The position numbers were made by a program, and so were the translations under genes. A DNA stretch of 64,000 nucleotides from Chitinophagaceae bacterium (GTDB taxonomy: Bacteria; Bacteroidota; Bacteroidia; Chitinophagales; Chitinophagaceae), in the NCBI GenBank assembly GCA_003168265.1, contig PMSV01000023.1, positions 1 to 64,000 on the forward strand, given 5' to 3'. Within the stretch, counting starts at the first letter, position 1; each line of letters opens with the position of its first letter. The notes under the pieces are model-generated. The model had not been told where the DNA came from. It did not search any database and was given only the letters and a program-made list of their open reading frames with translations. Shown here piece after piece: positions 11,036-18,498 of this stretch.

Positions 11036-11108
11036 AAAGAGCCCCCTGATTAAAATTGGCAGAATAACCCGGAATGGTTATTTTGGGTTTTTTAGAACAA
11101 AAGCTACC

Positions 11109-12215
11109 ATGTTCCCGCAATACAACCAGTTCAAAGCAGCTTTGGCCATTTCCAAAGCCAGTTTGCTGGCGATGATCCGAAGCCCCACTTCAGTGGTCTT
11201 TTCCCTTCTCTTCCCCATCATCTTCATTGTAGTTTTTGGCTCCATGGTGGATAATTCTCAAGGTTCCATCGAATTGGGAATTGCGCCAGGATGCGATACC
11301 AGCAATATCGTCTATAGGGCAATTCACAGCATACCCATCATCAGGATAAAAACGGACAGGAAACCGGAAGAAATGAAAGATGCCTTGCAAAAAGGGAAAC
11401 TGGCTGCTATTCTCAATATCCAAAACGATGCGCCATATAGCCTCCTGCCTCATTACCGGATACAACTCACCAATTCCCATTCCGCCCAAACACAGTTCAA
11501 ACTGCTTGAATCAGTCATCCAGCAGGCGATAAGTGGATTGAATTCCCGGATCTTCCCAAAGAACGCAAGCGCAGCAAAACTGGAAGTAAATACCATTCCC
11601 GGCAGGACCTACAGACAGATCGACTTTATCCTCCCTGGGCAATTAGGATTTTCACTCCTGATGGCAGGGGTTTTTGGTTCCACCTTCTTATTGTTCAGTC
11701 TCAGGCAAAGTCTGGTATTGAAGCGTTTTTTTGCCACTCCCATTACCAGGCCCTATCTCATATTTGGGGAATTGATCAGTCGCCTGTTCTTTCAGCTCAT
11801 CGGCTTTTGCATCATGGTCGCCCTCGGATATTTTGCCTTTGATTTCACTCTCATCAACGGCTTCTATACCTTTCTTGAAATGCTCCTCCTCTCTGTCATC
11901 GCCCTGGTCGTTTTCATGGGGGTTGGCTTTATCATCAGCGGCATCATTCAGAACGAAAGTTCCATTGCTCCCGTCGCCAATACCATCACCCTTCCGCAGA
12001 TCCTGCTATGCGGTCTTTTCTTCCCTATAGAGAATTACCCGCATTGGCTTCAATCCTTTTGCAGGTTGCTTCCTCTCACTTTTTTCGTGGACGGCCTGCG
12101 CAAGATCGCCTTTGAAGGGGTGCATATCTGGCAGATGCCCGCCCAGTTAGCCGGCCTTATAATCTGGGCCCTGCTGATCAGCGTTGTAACGGTAAAGGTA
12201 TTTAGATGGGAATAA
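11109..12215 (+). CDS. ABC-2 type transporter permease without a neighbouring ATPase
   Basis: Membrane subunit of an ABC-2 (DrrB/YhhJ-like) exporter: one N-terminal helix (LLFPIIFIVVFG), a large extracytoplasmic domain (about residues 45-185), then five hydrophobic helices from GFSLLMAGVFG to the C-terminus. The frame is open from 11016, inside the inverted repeat; the ATG at 11109 starts MFPQYNQFKAALAISKASL, the usual N-terminus of the family, giving 368 residues. No ATP-binding partner is adjacent, so it must pair with a protein encoded elsewhere. Substrate unknown. Confidence 0.85.
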   Translation: MFPQYNQFKAALAISKASLLAMIRSPTSVVFSLLFPIIFIVVFGSMVDNSQGSIELGIAPGCDTSNIVYRAIHSIPIIRIKTDRKPEEMKDALQKGKLAAILNIQNDAPYSLLPHYRIQLTNSHSAQTQFKLLESVIQQAISGLNSRIFPKNASAAKLEVNTIPGRTYRQIDFILPGQLGFSLLMAGVFGSTFLLFSLRQSLVLKRFFATPITRPYLIFGELISRLFFQLIGFCIMVALGYFAFDFTLINGFYTFLEMLLLSVIALVVFMGVGFIISGIIQNESSIAPVANTITLPQILLCGLFFPIENYPHWLQSFCRLLPLTFFVDGLRKIAFEGVHIWQMPAQLAGLIIWALLISVVTVKVFRWE

Positions 12216-12222
12216 TACTAAA

Positions 12223-12633
12223 TCATTCGGAAAGCATTTCCGTTTCGAATTTTCTGGGTGCCCGCTTACCGAAGAAAATATCATATAAGATGGAAGCTCC
12301 GACCAGTAAACTAAAGCCAAACACAAGAAGGGTCGGGAGACCTGCATGATGCCTGATCCCATAAAAAAGGCTGATGCCGCCTACACAGGCATTTGACACT
12401 CCGGCAAGGCTGAAAATGAATTTCCTGCGATACCTCACCTGATTGATGCGAACAATCCACACGATCAGGCCGATGAATCCGAAAAATGCGGATAGGATCA
12501 GCATGAGCAGCGTAAAATAATTTTCAGTTACCTCACCCATTGGATTGGCTTCCTTGACTACTATGATCACTCCGGCGATTACGATCAATAAAGACTTGGC
12601 CAGGTTTTGATAATAGGTTCGATTCAGTCTCAC
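12223..12633 (-). CDS. Hypothetical membrane protein, four predicted helices
   Basis: 136 residues with hydrophobic segments near 12-27, 40-60, 70-87 and 95-113, and a charged C-terminus. I do not recognise the family. The start appears to be GTG at 12633: an in-frame TAA lies three codons upstream and the next in-frame ATG would remove the first helix. It converges on the ABC-2 permease with 7 bases between stop codons. Confidence 0.6.
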   Translation of the reverse strand: MRLNRTYYQNLAKSLLIVIAGVIIVVKEANPMGEVTENYFTLLMLILSAFFGFIGLIVWIVRINQVRYRRKFIFSLAGVSNACVGGISLFYGIRHHAGLPTLLVFGFSLLVGASILYDIFFGKRAPRKFETEMLSE

Positions 12634-12722
12634 GAAAAATTAGGTTGTTTTATTGAATTGCTTCAAAGACTAAAAATACGAATTTTTCCACGACGATTAG
12701 ACATGGAAAAAAACGGAAAGAT

Positions 12723-12743
12723 TAAATGTATGTGTTACATTTA
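12723..12743. promoter_or_regulatory. 8-base inverted repeat upstream of the 12633 gene
   Basis: TAAATGTA (12723-12730), 5-base spacer, TACATTTA (12736-12743). It lies 90 bases upstream of the GTG start of the leftward membrane-protein gene in an AT-rich gap, so it could be an operator. No regulator is known to bind it and the arms are short, so chance is possible. Confidence 0.35.
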
Positions 12744-12852
12744 AATTTATTTATAGAAGCATAACTTTCAGCCAAAAAGACAAATTTTTGACGGGAATCA
12801 AAGTGATAAAAAAATACAAAATAGGGGATAGGCATCAATGTGGGAAGCTTAT

Positions 12853-13764
12853 TTAGAGAAAGTTATCCGCTTCCCGGTAGGCCTGTATCAGGGTCTGTTC
12901 CCCCTCCTTTCCGGGCTTGGATTTGCCATGTTCCATACCCAAAACTCCCCGGAAACCACTAGTATAAATATGTTTGAAAATATTCCGGTAATCCATTTCT
13001 CCGGTCCCTGGCTCGTTTCGCCCGGGATTGTTGCCTATCTGGAAATAACCGATCTGAGAGAAATTCAGGTCGATATTGTGGATCAGGTCACCACAGTTCC
13101 GCTGGATATGGTACATATCGAATAGTATTTTACAGGAAGGGCTGTCCACGGCCATGCATATCGCAAAGGCCTGATCCGCAGTGCGCAGGAATAGATCAGG
13201 CGTATCGCTCAATGGCTCCAGCACCATTACATTACCTTGCGGTTCCAGGATCTCAGCTCCCTTTCTAAGTGCTTCGATGATATGGGCCGTTTGAATGCCT
13301 TCCGGCAAATTCCTTTCGAAATCTCCCGGGACCACCGTAGTCAGTTTTCCCCCGCAGCGTTTCGAAACCTCTACTGCATCCCGGCAACCCTTTAGAAAGA
13401 TCTCCAAATATTCCTGTTTTCCCGCGGCCAGAGTATTGGCTCCGTTTCCCCCTTTTTCCAGAACAAAGACTCCCATCTGCATCCCGAGTTTCCCTAGCAG
13501 GTCCCCGATCTGCTGCTGTCTTTCCGGGCTTCTTCCCATAAGGCCGTTGTCTTCGATGGCCCGGAACCCATGTTCGTAGGCAAAACGGATCTGGTCCAGT
13601 AAATCGTCCCCGGCCGAGTTCTTAAACATCCCATCGTGAATGGCATAATTCAGATGAAAAGGCTGATCCGAATTCGAATAACTCCTCCTCATTTTTGTCA
13701 AATCCGGTACCATAAAGGAAGCCCCTCCAATTATGGAGTTCCTCAGGAATTCTTTTCTTTCCAT
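12853..13764 (-). CDS. Sugar phosphate isomerase/epimerase family protein (hydroxypyruvate isomerase-like)
   Basis: TIM-barrel protein of the AP-endonuclease-2/xylose-isomerase-like superfamily. Conserved features: FRAIEDNGLMG (about residues 70-80), VMVLEPLSDTPD (metal Glu), ILFDMYHIQRNCGD (metal Asp/His) and a C-terminal GVLGMEHG. The N-terminus MERKEFLRNSIIGGAS resembles the Tat-like leaders of secreted sugar isomerases in this phylum, but the twin arginine is not intact (RKEFLR). Length 303, typical. Substrate unknown. ATG at 13764. Confidence 0.85.
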   Translation of the reverse strand: MERKEFLRNSIIGGASFMVPDLTKMRRSYSNSDQPFHLNYAIHDGMFKNSAGDDLLDQIRFAYEHGFRAIEDNGLMGRSPERQQQIGDLLGKLGMQMGVFVLEKGGNGANTLAAGKQEYLEIFLKGCRDAVEVSKRCGGKLTTVVPGDFERNLPEGIQTAHIIEALRKGAEILEPQGNVMVLEPLSDTPDLFLRTADQAFAICMAVDSPSCKILFDMYHIQRNCGDLIHNIDLNFSQIGYFQIGNNPGRNEPGTGEMDYRNIFKHIYTSGFRGVLGMEHGKSKPGKEGEQTLIQAYREADNFL

Positions 13765-13823
13765 GTGCTTAGATTATGGACTAAAGTTAAAGGTAATCAG
13801 GCTTAGCCCGAAGCCTGCAGTTA

Positions 13824-14933
13824 TCAAAAAAGAGTTCCCTGTTGTCCCGGCCTCCTGAACCTGATCCTGTCCAGGCTCCATTCCTCTGCATTCATCCCAT
13901 ACAATTTGCCGTATTTTTTGTACTGCTGATTGACAATCTTGGCGATATTGCCCTCGCCTCGCATCCTTACTCCCCATCTTGAATCATTGACTTTGCCATC
14001 GTGGCTTTGTTCGATCAGGTGCCATACCCTGTCGGCCCTGTCCGGAAAATTCTTATAAAGCCAATCATGAAACAGCAATTTGATCGCCCCATTCAGCCGG
14101 ATGAAAGTATAGGCAGTAAAACTTGCGCCGTGGTCGCTGGCTGCCTTCATGATACGTTGCATCTCATGCTCGTTTAGGCCGGGGATCATCGGACCCATCA
14201 TGACCCCCATTCTCACTCCTGCCTGGCTCAATTCTTCAATGACCTTAAGTTTTTGCTTCGCCGTGGTAGTGCGTGGTTCCATCGCCCTCCTTAACTCCTC
14301 ATTGAAAGAAGTAATGGAGACCATTGCTGAGACGATATTCTTTTTAGCCATCTCCTGAAGTATATCCTTATCTCTGAGAATCCAGGAATTCTTCGTCAGG
14401 ATGCCAACGGGCTGGTTGAATTCATTGCAGACTTCCAGTAAGCCCCGTGTAAGCTGGTATTTCTGTTCGGCAGGTTGGTAGCAGTCCGTATTTCCGCTGA
14501 GCATGATTGGAGTGGCATCCCATTTCGGATGCATCAGGAATTTCCGCAACAGTTTTGCTGCATTGATCTTCACGATGATCTTTCTTTCGAAATCCAGACC
14601 GGCGCTATAGCCCCAATACTCATGGACATTCCGCGCATAACAATAAATGCATCCATGTTCGCATCCTGCATAGGGATTCATGCTGTAGGACATACCCACA
14701 TCAGGACTATCCACTTTATTCACGATGGTCTTGGACTCCTGTTCCAGGTACTGGGTTGCGACCGGGGCCTCTTCCCATTCATCTATAGCTTCCTGGTGCT
14801 CCTTTGACCTTTCCTCCTTCAGGAAGCGATTCTTCGTATTGAACTGTGCCCCCCGGCCGGCGATATACGCATCCGATTCTTTTTTTTGTCCGGGATTCGT
14901 TTTATAATGATCCTGTCGAAGTGGTTCTTTCAT
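13824..14933 (-). CDS. PA0069-family radical SAM protein
   Basis: Radical S-adenosylmethionine protein related to spore photoproduct lyase-like enzymes; function unproven. The 4Fe-4S ligand pattern CX3CX2C is at Cys91, Cys95 and Cys98 (CEHGCIYCYAR), preceded by the family signature NPYAGCEHGC; a GRGAQ motif is near residue 26. The frame is open from a TTG at 14969, but the ATG at 14933 (MKEPLRQ) is preferred, giving 369 residues. It lies 96 bases downstream of the degenerate 2H gene on the same strand, next to the umuDC-like genes, which hints at a DNA-damage or nucleic-acid role. Confidence 0.88.
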   Translation of the reverse strand: MKEPLRQDHYKTNPGQKKESDAYIAGRGAQFNTKNRFLKEERSKEHQEAIDEWEEAPVATQYLEQESKTIVNKVDSPDVGMSYSMNPYAGCEHGCIYCYARNVHEYWGYSAGLDFERKIIVKINAAKLLRKFLMHPKWDATPIMLSGNTDCYQPAEQKYQLTRGLLEVCNEFNQPVGILTKNSWILRDKDILQEMAKKNIVSAMVSITSFNEELRRAMEPRTTTAKQKLKVIEELSQAGVRMGVMMGPMIPGLNEHEMQRIMKAASDHGASFTAYTFIRLNGAIKLLFHDWLYKNFPDRADRVWHLIEQSHDGKVNDSRWGVRMRGEGNIAKIVNQQYKKYGKLYGMNAEEWSLDRIRFRRPGQQGTLF

Positions 14934-15029
14934 CTGTATATTTCTTTTTGTCAGATGGAACCTCGCCAATGCATTCCTATGTATGTATCAAAATAGGCCA
15001 GCTCGGTTTCATTTGAATGATTGGTAGAC

Positions 15030-15668
15030 TCAGTCGAATAGCTCTCCCTGTTTGACATTGACAGGAAGGTTCTGAAATTCAAATCGGCTCGCAATCTGGA
15101 AAGGCTGATCATGGTGCTGATGAGGTTTTTTCAGAAGCAACATGCTATCGGCAATAAATCGGCCGCTGAAGCTCTTTTGAACATATTCTTTCCAGGCGGC
15201 TTCGAATTGTTCGGGCTGTAACTGTCTGGCGATGGTCATATTCAGTTCGTCCGGGAAATAAGGCTTTTGATTATCATTCAGCTTCAACAGGCGCTGCCAT
15301 GTCTTGATCTGTCGCACCAATTGCCGAATTGGCTCCTTTGTAGGAATTTGAATGAAAATACTATGGGTCGGAAGGCTTCCGAAATCCTTCAACTCCACCT
15401 TGATCGGATAGAATCCCATAGCAACCACTTTCAGGCGGTTAAGGATTCTTTCCTCCATCATTTCCAGTTGAACGAACCGGGCCAGCGTGATATAAGGTTT
15501 TCCAAGCCGGGCGCCTGGCGCTTTGAATTTCTCATTGAACTCCTGTCTGGCCTGGCTGATCTTTTCCCTCAAGGCTTCGTGGGGGCTGAGGATAAGGCGA
15601 TACTCGTTTTGCCTGTAGCCCGCCATTTGCATGAGGGGCAGTTCTTTTTGTGATGGTTTATATTTCAT
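15030..15668 (-). CDS. Degenerate 2'-5' RNA ligase-like (2H phosphoesterase) protein
   Basis: 212 residues matching the 2'-5' RNA ligase-like family common in Chitinophagaceae. Family members normally carry two HxT motifs as catalytic residues, in contexts such as KPHLTL and EPHLTIAR. Here the first is KPYITLARF (Tyr59 in place of His) and the second is ELNMTIAR (Asn143 in place of His), so both catalytic histidines are absent while the surroundings are kept. It may bind RNA or nucleotides without hydrolysis. Start ATG at 15668; transcribed divergently from umuD across a compact promoter region. Confidence 0.75.
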   Translation of the reverse strand: MKYKPSQKELPLMQMAGYRQNEYRLILSPHEALREKISQARQEFNEKFKAPGARLGKPYITLARFVQLEMMEERILNRLKVVAMGFYPIKVELKDFGSLPTHSIFIQIPTKEPIRQLVRQIKTWQRLLKLNDNQKPYFPDELNMTIARQLQPEQFEAAWKEYVQKSFSGRFIADSMLLLKKPHQHHDQPFQIASRFEFQNLPVNVKQGELFD

Positions 15669-15672
15669 GGTT

Positions 15673-15729
15673 TTTGGTATGATTAATAATTTAGCATAAA
15701 TTTACTAAATAAATTAGTAAACTACCAAA
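15673..15729. promoter_or_regulatory. Overlapping divergent Bacteroidota promoters sharing one palindromic -7 box
   Basis: Plus strand: -33 TTTG at 15673-15676, 20-base spacer, -7 TAAATTTA at 15697-15704, leading to umuD (ATG 15738). Minus strand: -33 TTTG read from 15729-15726 (CAAA on plus), 21-base spacer, and the same octamer TAAATTTA, which is its own reverse complement, leading to the 2H gene (ATG 15668). Each -7 matches TAnnTTTG at 5 of 6 fixed positions. If both are used, polymerase can occupy only one direction at a time. Confidence 0.55.
15701..15721. promoter_or_regulatory. Inverted repeat in the umuD / 2H divergent promoter, probable operator
   Basis: TTTACTAA (15701-15708), 5-base centre, TTAGTAAA (15714-15721), exact 8-base arms. 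It overlaps the -7 box and start region of the umuD promoter and the spacer of the opposite promoter, a position where a bound repressor would block both. The cognate regulator (a LexA-like or XRE protein would be expected for a mutagenesis operon) is not in the window. Confidence 0.5.
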
Positions 15730-15737
15730 TCAATTTT

Positions 15738-16190
15738 ATGGACGGAGAAAATTTTGATGGCGACATGATCTACAACGCTGCCTACCGGGGTTCAAAGACT
15801 TATACCCAGCAAAACCTCCGCAAGGCCAATGCGACCGGTTTCACTGCTGCTGCGGACGATTATATGGAAAGAGGCATCGATCTCAACGAGCAACTGATCC
15901 GCAACAAGCCCTCCACTTTCTTCATGCGGGTAAAAGGAAATGCCATGGAAGGGGCTGGCATCTTTCATGGAGATATCGTCATCGTCGACCGTTCCATTAA
16001 ACCGGTCAGTGGTAAAATAATTATCGCCAACCTCAATGGGGAAATGCTCATACGGAGGCTGGACAAATCCTTTAACAAGATCCGTTTGTTGCCGGCTTCT
16101 GCAAATCTGGCACCGTTAGAGGTAGATATTTCCGCTGCAGATTTTTCTGTTTGGGGAGTAGTCACTTATAATATCCATGTGCCTGCCTGA
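15738..16190 (+). CDS. umuD: UmuD-like S24 protein lacking the Ser-Lys catalytic dyad
   Basis: Accessory subunit of the UmuC translesion polymerase (Pol V type). It aligns well with E. coli UmuD: GFTAAADDYMERGIDLN (residues 34-50) corresponds to the segment after the UmuD cleavage site, and GIFHGDIVIVD to the S24 core. The catalytic serine motif GDSM is replaced by GNAM (Ala69, equivalent to Ser60), and the general-base Lys97 position is Arg106 (GEMLIRRL). The residue before the cleavage Gly is Thr33 rather than Cys or Ala. It should therefore be unable to cleave itself. Length 150. The umuC gene follows 21 bases later. Confidence 0.88.
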   Translation: MDGENFDGDMIYNAAYRGSKTYTQQNLRKANATGFTAAADDYMERGIDLNEQLIRNKPSTFFMRVKGNAMEGAGIFHGDIVIVDRSIKPVSGKIIIANLNGEMLIRRLDKSFNKIRLLPASANLAPLEVDISAADFSVWGVVTYNIHVPA

Positions 16191-16211
16191 ACTGATTCAT
16201 CAATATTTATT

Positions 16212-17486
16212 ATGAAGGCAATTGTAGATTGTAATAGCTTTTATTGTTCCTGCGAACGCCTCTTCCGGCCCGAACTGAATAACCGGCCTGTCGTGGTATT
16301 GAGCAACAATGACGGTTGCATCATTTCCCGAAGCGACGAAGCCAAAGCCCTTGGCATCGGCATGGGAGGCCCTTTTTTCATGGCCCGGCATCAGCTTGAA
16401 AAAAACAATATTTCTGTTTTTTCATCCAACTACCATCTTTACGGAGATATAAGCATGCGCGTCATGGACTCCCTGCGTTCCATAGTCGGTGAAAAAAATG
16501 TGGAAGTTTATTCAGTGGACGAAGCCTTTCTTGGCCTTGATGAAATAGACCCGCATGAACTCCCCGGTCTGGCACATCGTCTCAAGGAAACCGTCGAAAC
16601 ATGGACAGGTATTCCGGTATCGGTAGGCATTGCTCCCAGCAAGACCCTCGCTAAGATCGCCAACAACATTGCTAAAAAGGACAAGCAAGGAACAGGATGT
16701 ATTCACCTGCTCCTGACCGATCCCTCCTTTCATCAGGCGCTCAAGAAAACCCGTGTCGATGCCATCTGGGGTGTCGGGCGTTCTTTTGCGAATAAACTGA
16801 TCGACTTGGGCATTACCAGCGCCTGGGAGCTCTCCCAAATGCCCGAAGAATGGGCCTGTCGCAACCTGGGCGGGGTAGTGGGACAGCGACTGATCCTCGA
16901 ACTCAAGGGGAAGCCCTCCATCAGCCTGAAAAAGGAACTCGAAATAAAAAAGATGATTACGACCACCCGCATGTTTGGAAGGCAGGTAACCGAACTCTCC
17001 GAATTGAAGGAAGCTGTGGCGACCTATACCACCCTGGCAGCAGAAAAGCTAAGAAGACAAAATAGCGCAGCCAGTCAGATCCAGGTCTTCCTGGTCTCAA
17101 GAGAGGAAGATCACCTGGCCGGTTATCATCCGGATAATCATCAAAGTACAAATCTGCCGGCAGCCACTTCCCTTACCCACGAATTGATCAGGCCTGCGAT
17201 CAGGCTGGTGGATCAGATCTTCAAAAGCGGGCAGGCCTATAAAAAAGCAGGAGTCTTGTTGAGTGGGTTGGTTCCGGATGGTTCGATCCAGGGGAATTTT
17301 TTCTCGGGTCCGTCTCAGGCAAGAGATCGCCGGCTCATGAGCGCCGTAGACAATCTCAATTACAGTATGCGCAGCGAGATGGTCAAATTTTCCGCTACTG
17401 GCATTAAAAAGGACTGGAAAATGCGTCAGGAACTAAGATCTCCAAGGCATACAACACGATGGGAGGAATTGAAAGAAGTCAGTTGA
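16212..17486 (+). CDS. umuC: Y-family DNA polymerase UmuC (Pol V catalytic subunit)
   Basis: Error-prone translesion DNA polymerase. Active-site carboxylates are intact: Asp6 in IVDCNSFYCSCER and Asp103/Glu104 in YSVDEAF. The helix-hairpin-helix/little-finger region and the C-terminal UmuC extension (SGLVPDGSIQGNFF, then AVDNLNYSMRSEMVKF) are present; 424 residues is the usual length. Downstream of the UmuD-like gene, same operon. Its stop codon is directly followed by that of the convergent EamA gene. A second Y-family polymerase, dinB, lies at 26112. Confidence 0.95.
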   Translation: MKAIVDCNSFYCSCERLFRPELNNRPVVVLSNNDGCIISRSDEAKALGIGMGGPFFMARHQLEKNNISVFSSNYHLYGDISMRVMDSLRSIVGEKNVEVYSVDEAFLGLDEIDPHELPGLAHRLKETVETWTGIPVSVGIAPSKTLAKIANNIAKKDKQGTGCIHLLLTDPSFHQALKKTRVDAIWGVGRSFANKLIDLGITSAWELSQMPEEWACRNLGGVVGQRLILELKGKPSISLKKELEIKKMITTTRMFGRQVTELSELKEAVATYTTLAAEKLRRQNSAASQIQVFLVSREEDHLAGYHPDNHQSTNLPAATSLTHELIRPAIRLVDQIFKSGQAYKKAGVLLSGLVPDGSIQGNFFSGPSQARDRRLMSAVDNLNYSMRSEMVKFSATGIKKDWKMRQELRSPRHTTRWEELKEVS

Positions 17487-18482
17487 TTATTTCTTGTATT
17501 TCGAAAGATTGACGAGCAAGACCCCTGATAATACCACGAACAGGGCCACAAACTGAAAGCCGGAAAGCTGTTCTCCAAGGATCCACCAGCCGAGAAAAAC
17601 CGCGACGACCGGGTTCACATAGGCATAGGTTCCCACGATGGCCGGTGGCCGTACATCCAGCAGCCAGATGTAGGCAATAAACCCGATCAGGGAACCGAAA
17701 GTGATCAGATAAATCATCGCATTGATCGATTGCATGCTGATATGTCCCCAACTGAATCGGCCATATTCGCCGCTGATCACTGATACAATGAGTGCGGTCA
17801 GACCTGCAGCCATCATCTGGTAACTCGCCTTGATGCCCCAGCTCCCCCTGGTCACGCTGTATTTGGAAAAAAGCGAGCCCATGGCCCAAAGCATGCTCCC
17901 GAAAAGCAAGACCACAAAACTCGTCAGTTGCTTTTTGTTTGTCCAAAGATCGACGGAGCCCTTATGAAGGGAAAGCATCGCAATTCCCACCAGTCCCACA
18001 ACCAGTCCGATCAGGATGAATTTATCCGAAAGATTTTCCCTCCAATGTTTTCTGTCAAGTAAAATAAACCAGAAAGGCGTGGTAGCAATGATGATGGAAG
18101 AAAGACCTGCCGGCAGCCACTGTTCCACCCAAATCAGGGAAGTCGTTCCGAAAAATAACATCAGGACGCCAGCCAATGCGTTTTTGTAAATGGACGGCCA
18201 ATCAGGATTCTTCTCTCCCCTAAGCATGCACCAGGCATACAGGATTATTCCTGCAACGAAAAAACGAATCGCCGCCATTATGAAAGGAGGCGTGCTCTTG
18301 ATCGCGATCGCAATTGCGATATAGGTCGACCCCCAGAAAATATAGACGGCAGCAAATGCCATTATGACCTTCAGTTTCGAAGGTTCTTTGTATGTTAGGG
18401 CTTCTAGCATCATCTGGTTGTTCACCCGCTCGAGAATCGGTCCCTCTTTCCGCTGATTCACTTGTTCAAATCCGCCCAGCAT
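17487..18482 (-). CDS. EamA/DMT-superfamily transporter
   Basis: Inner-membrane drug/metabolite transporter with two EamA repeats (about residues 42-165 and 185-325), ten hydrophobic helices, and the family motif FWGSTYIAIAIAIK at the first helix. Substrate cannot be predicted. ATG at 18482 gives 331 residues; a second ATG pair at 18413 would shorten the cytoplasmic N-terminus and is also possible. It follows the CDF gene by 16 bases on the same strand. Confidence 0.88.
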   Translation of the reverse strand: MLGGFEQVNQRKEGPILERVNNQMMLEALTYKEPSKLKVIMAFAAVYIFWGSTYIAIAIAIKSTPPFIMAAIRFFVAGIILYAWCMLRGEKNPDWPSIYKNALAGVLMLFFGTTSLIWVEQWLPAGLSSIIIATTPFWFILLDRKHWRENLSDKFILIGLVVGLVGIAMLSLHKGSVDLWTNKKQLTSFVVLLFGSMLWAMGSLFSKYSVTRGSWGIKASYQMMAAGLTALIVSVISGEYGRFSWGHISMQSINAMIYLITFGSLIGFIAYIWLLDVRPPAIVGTYAYVNPVVAVFLGWWILGEQLSGFQFVALFVVLSGVLLVNLSKYKK

Positions 18483-18498
18483 CTGACTTTAGCGCTTC

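Noticed and set aside
17479-17490. Overlap of umuC and EamA transporter ends
   Set aside because: The stop codons are adjacent, not overlapping; an ordinary convergent arrangement.
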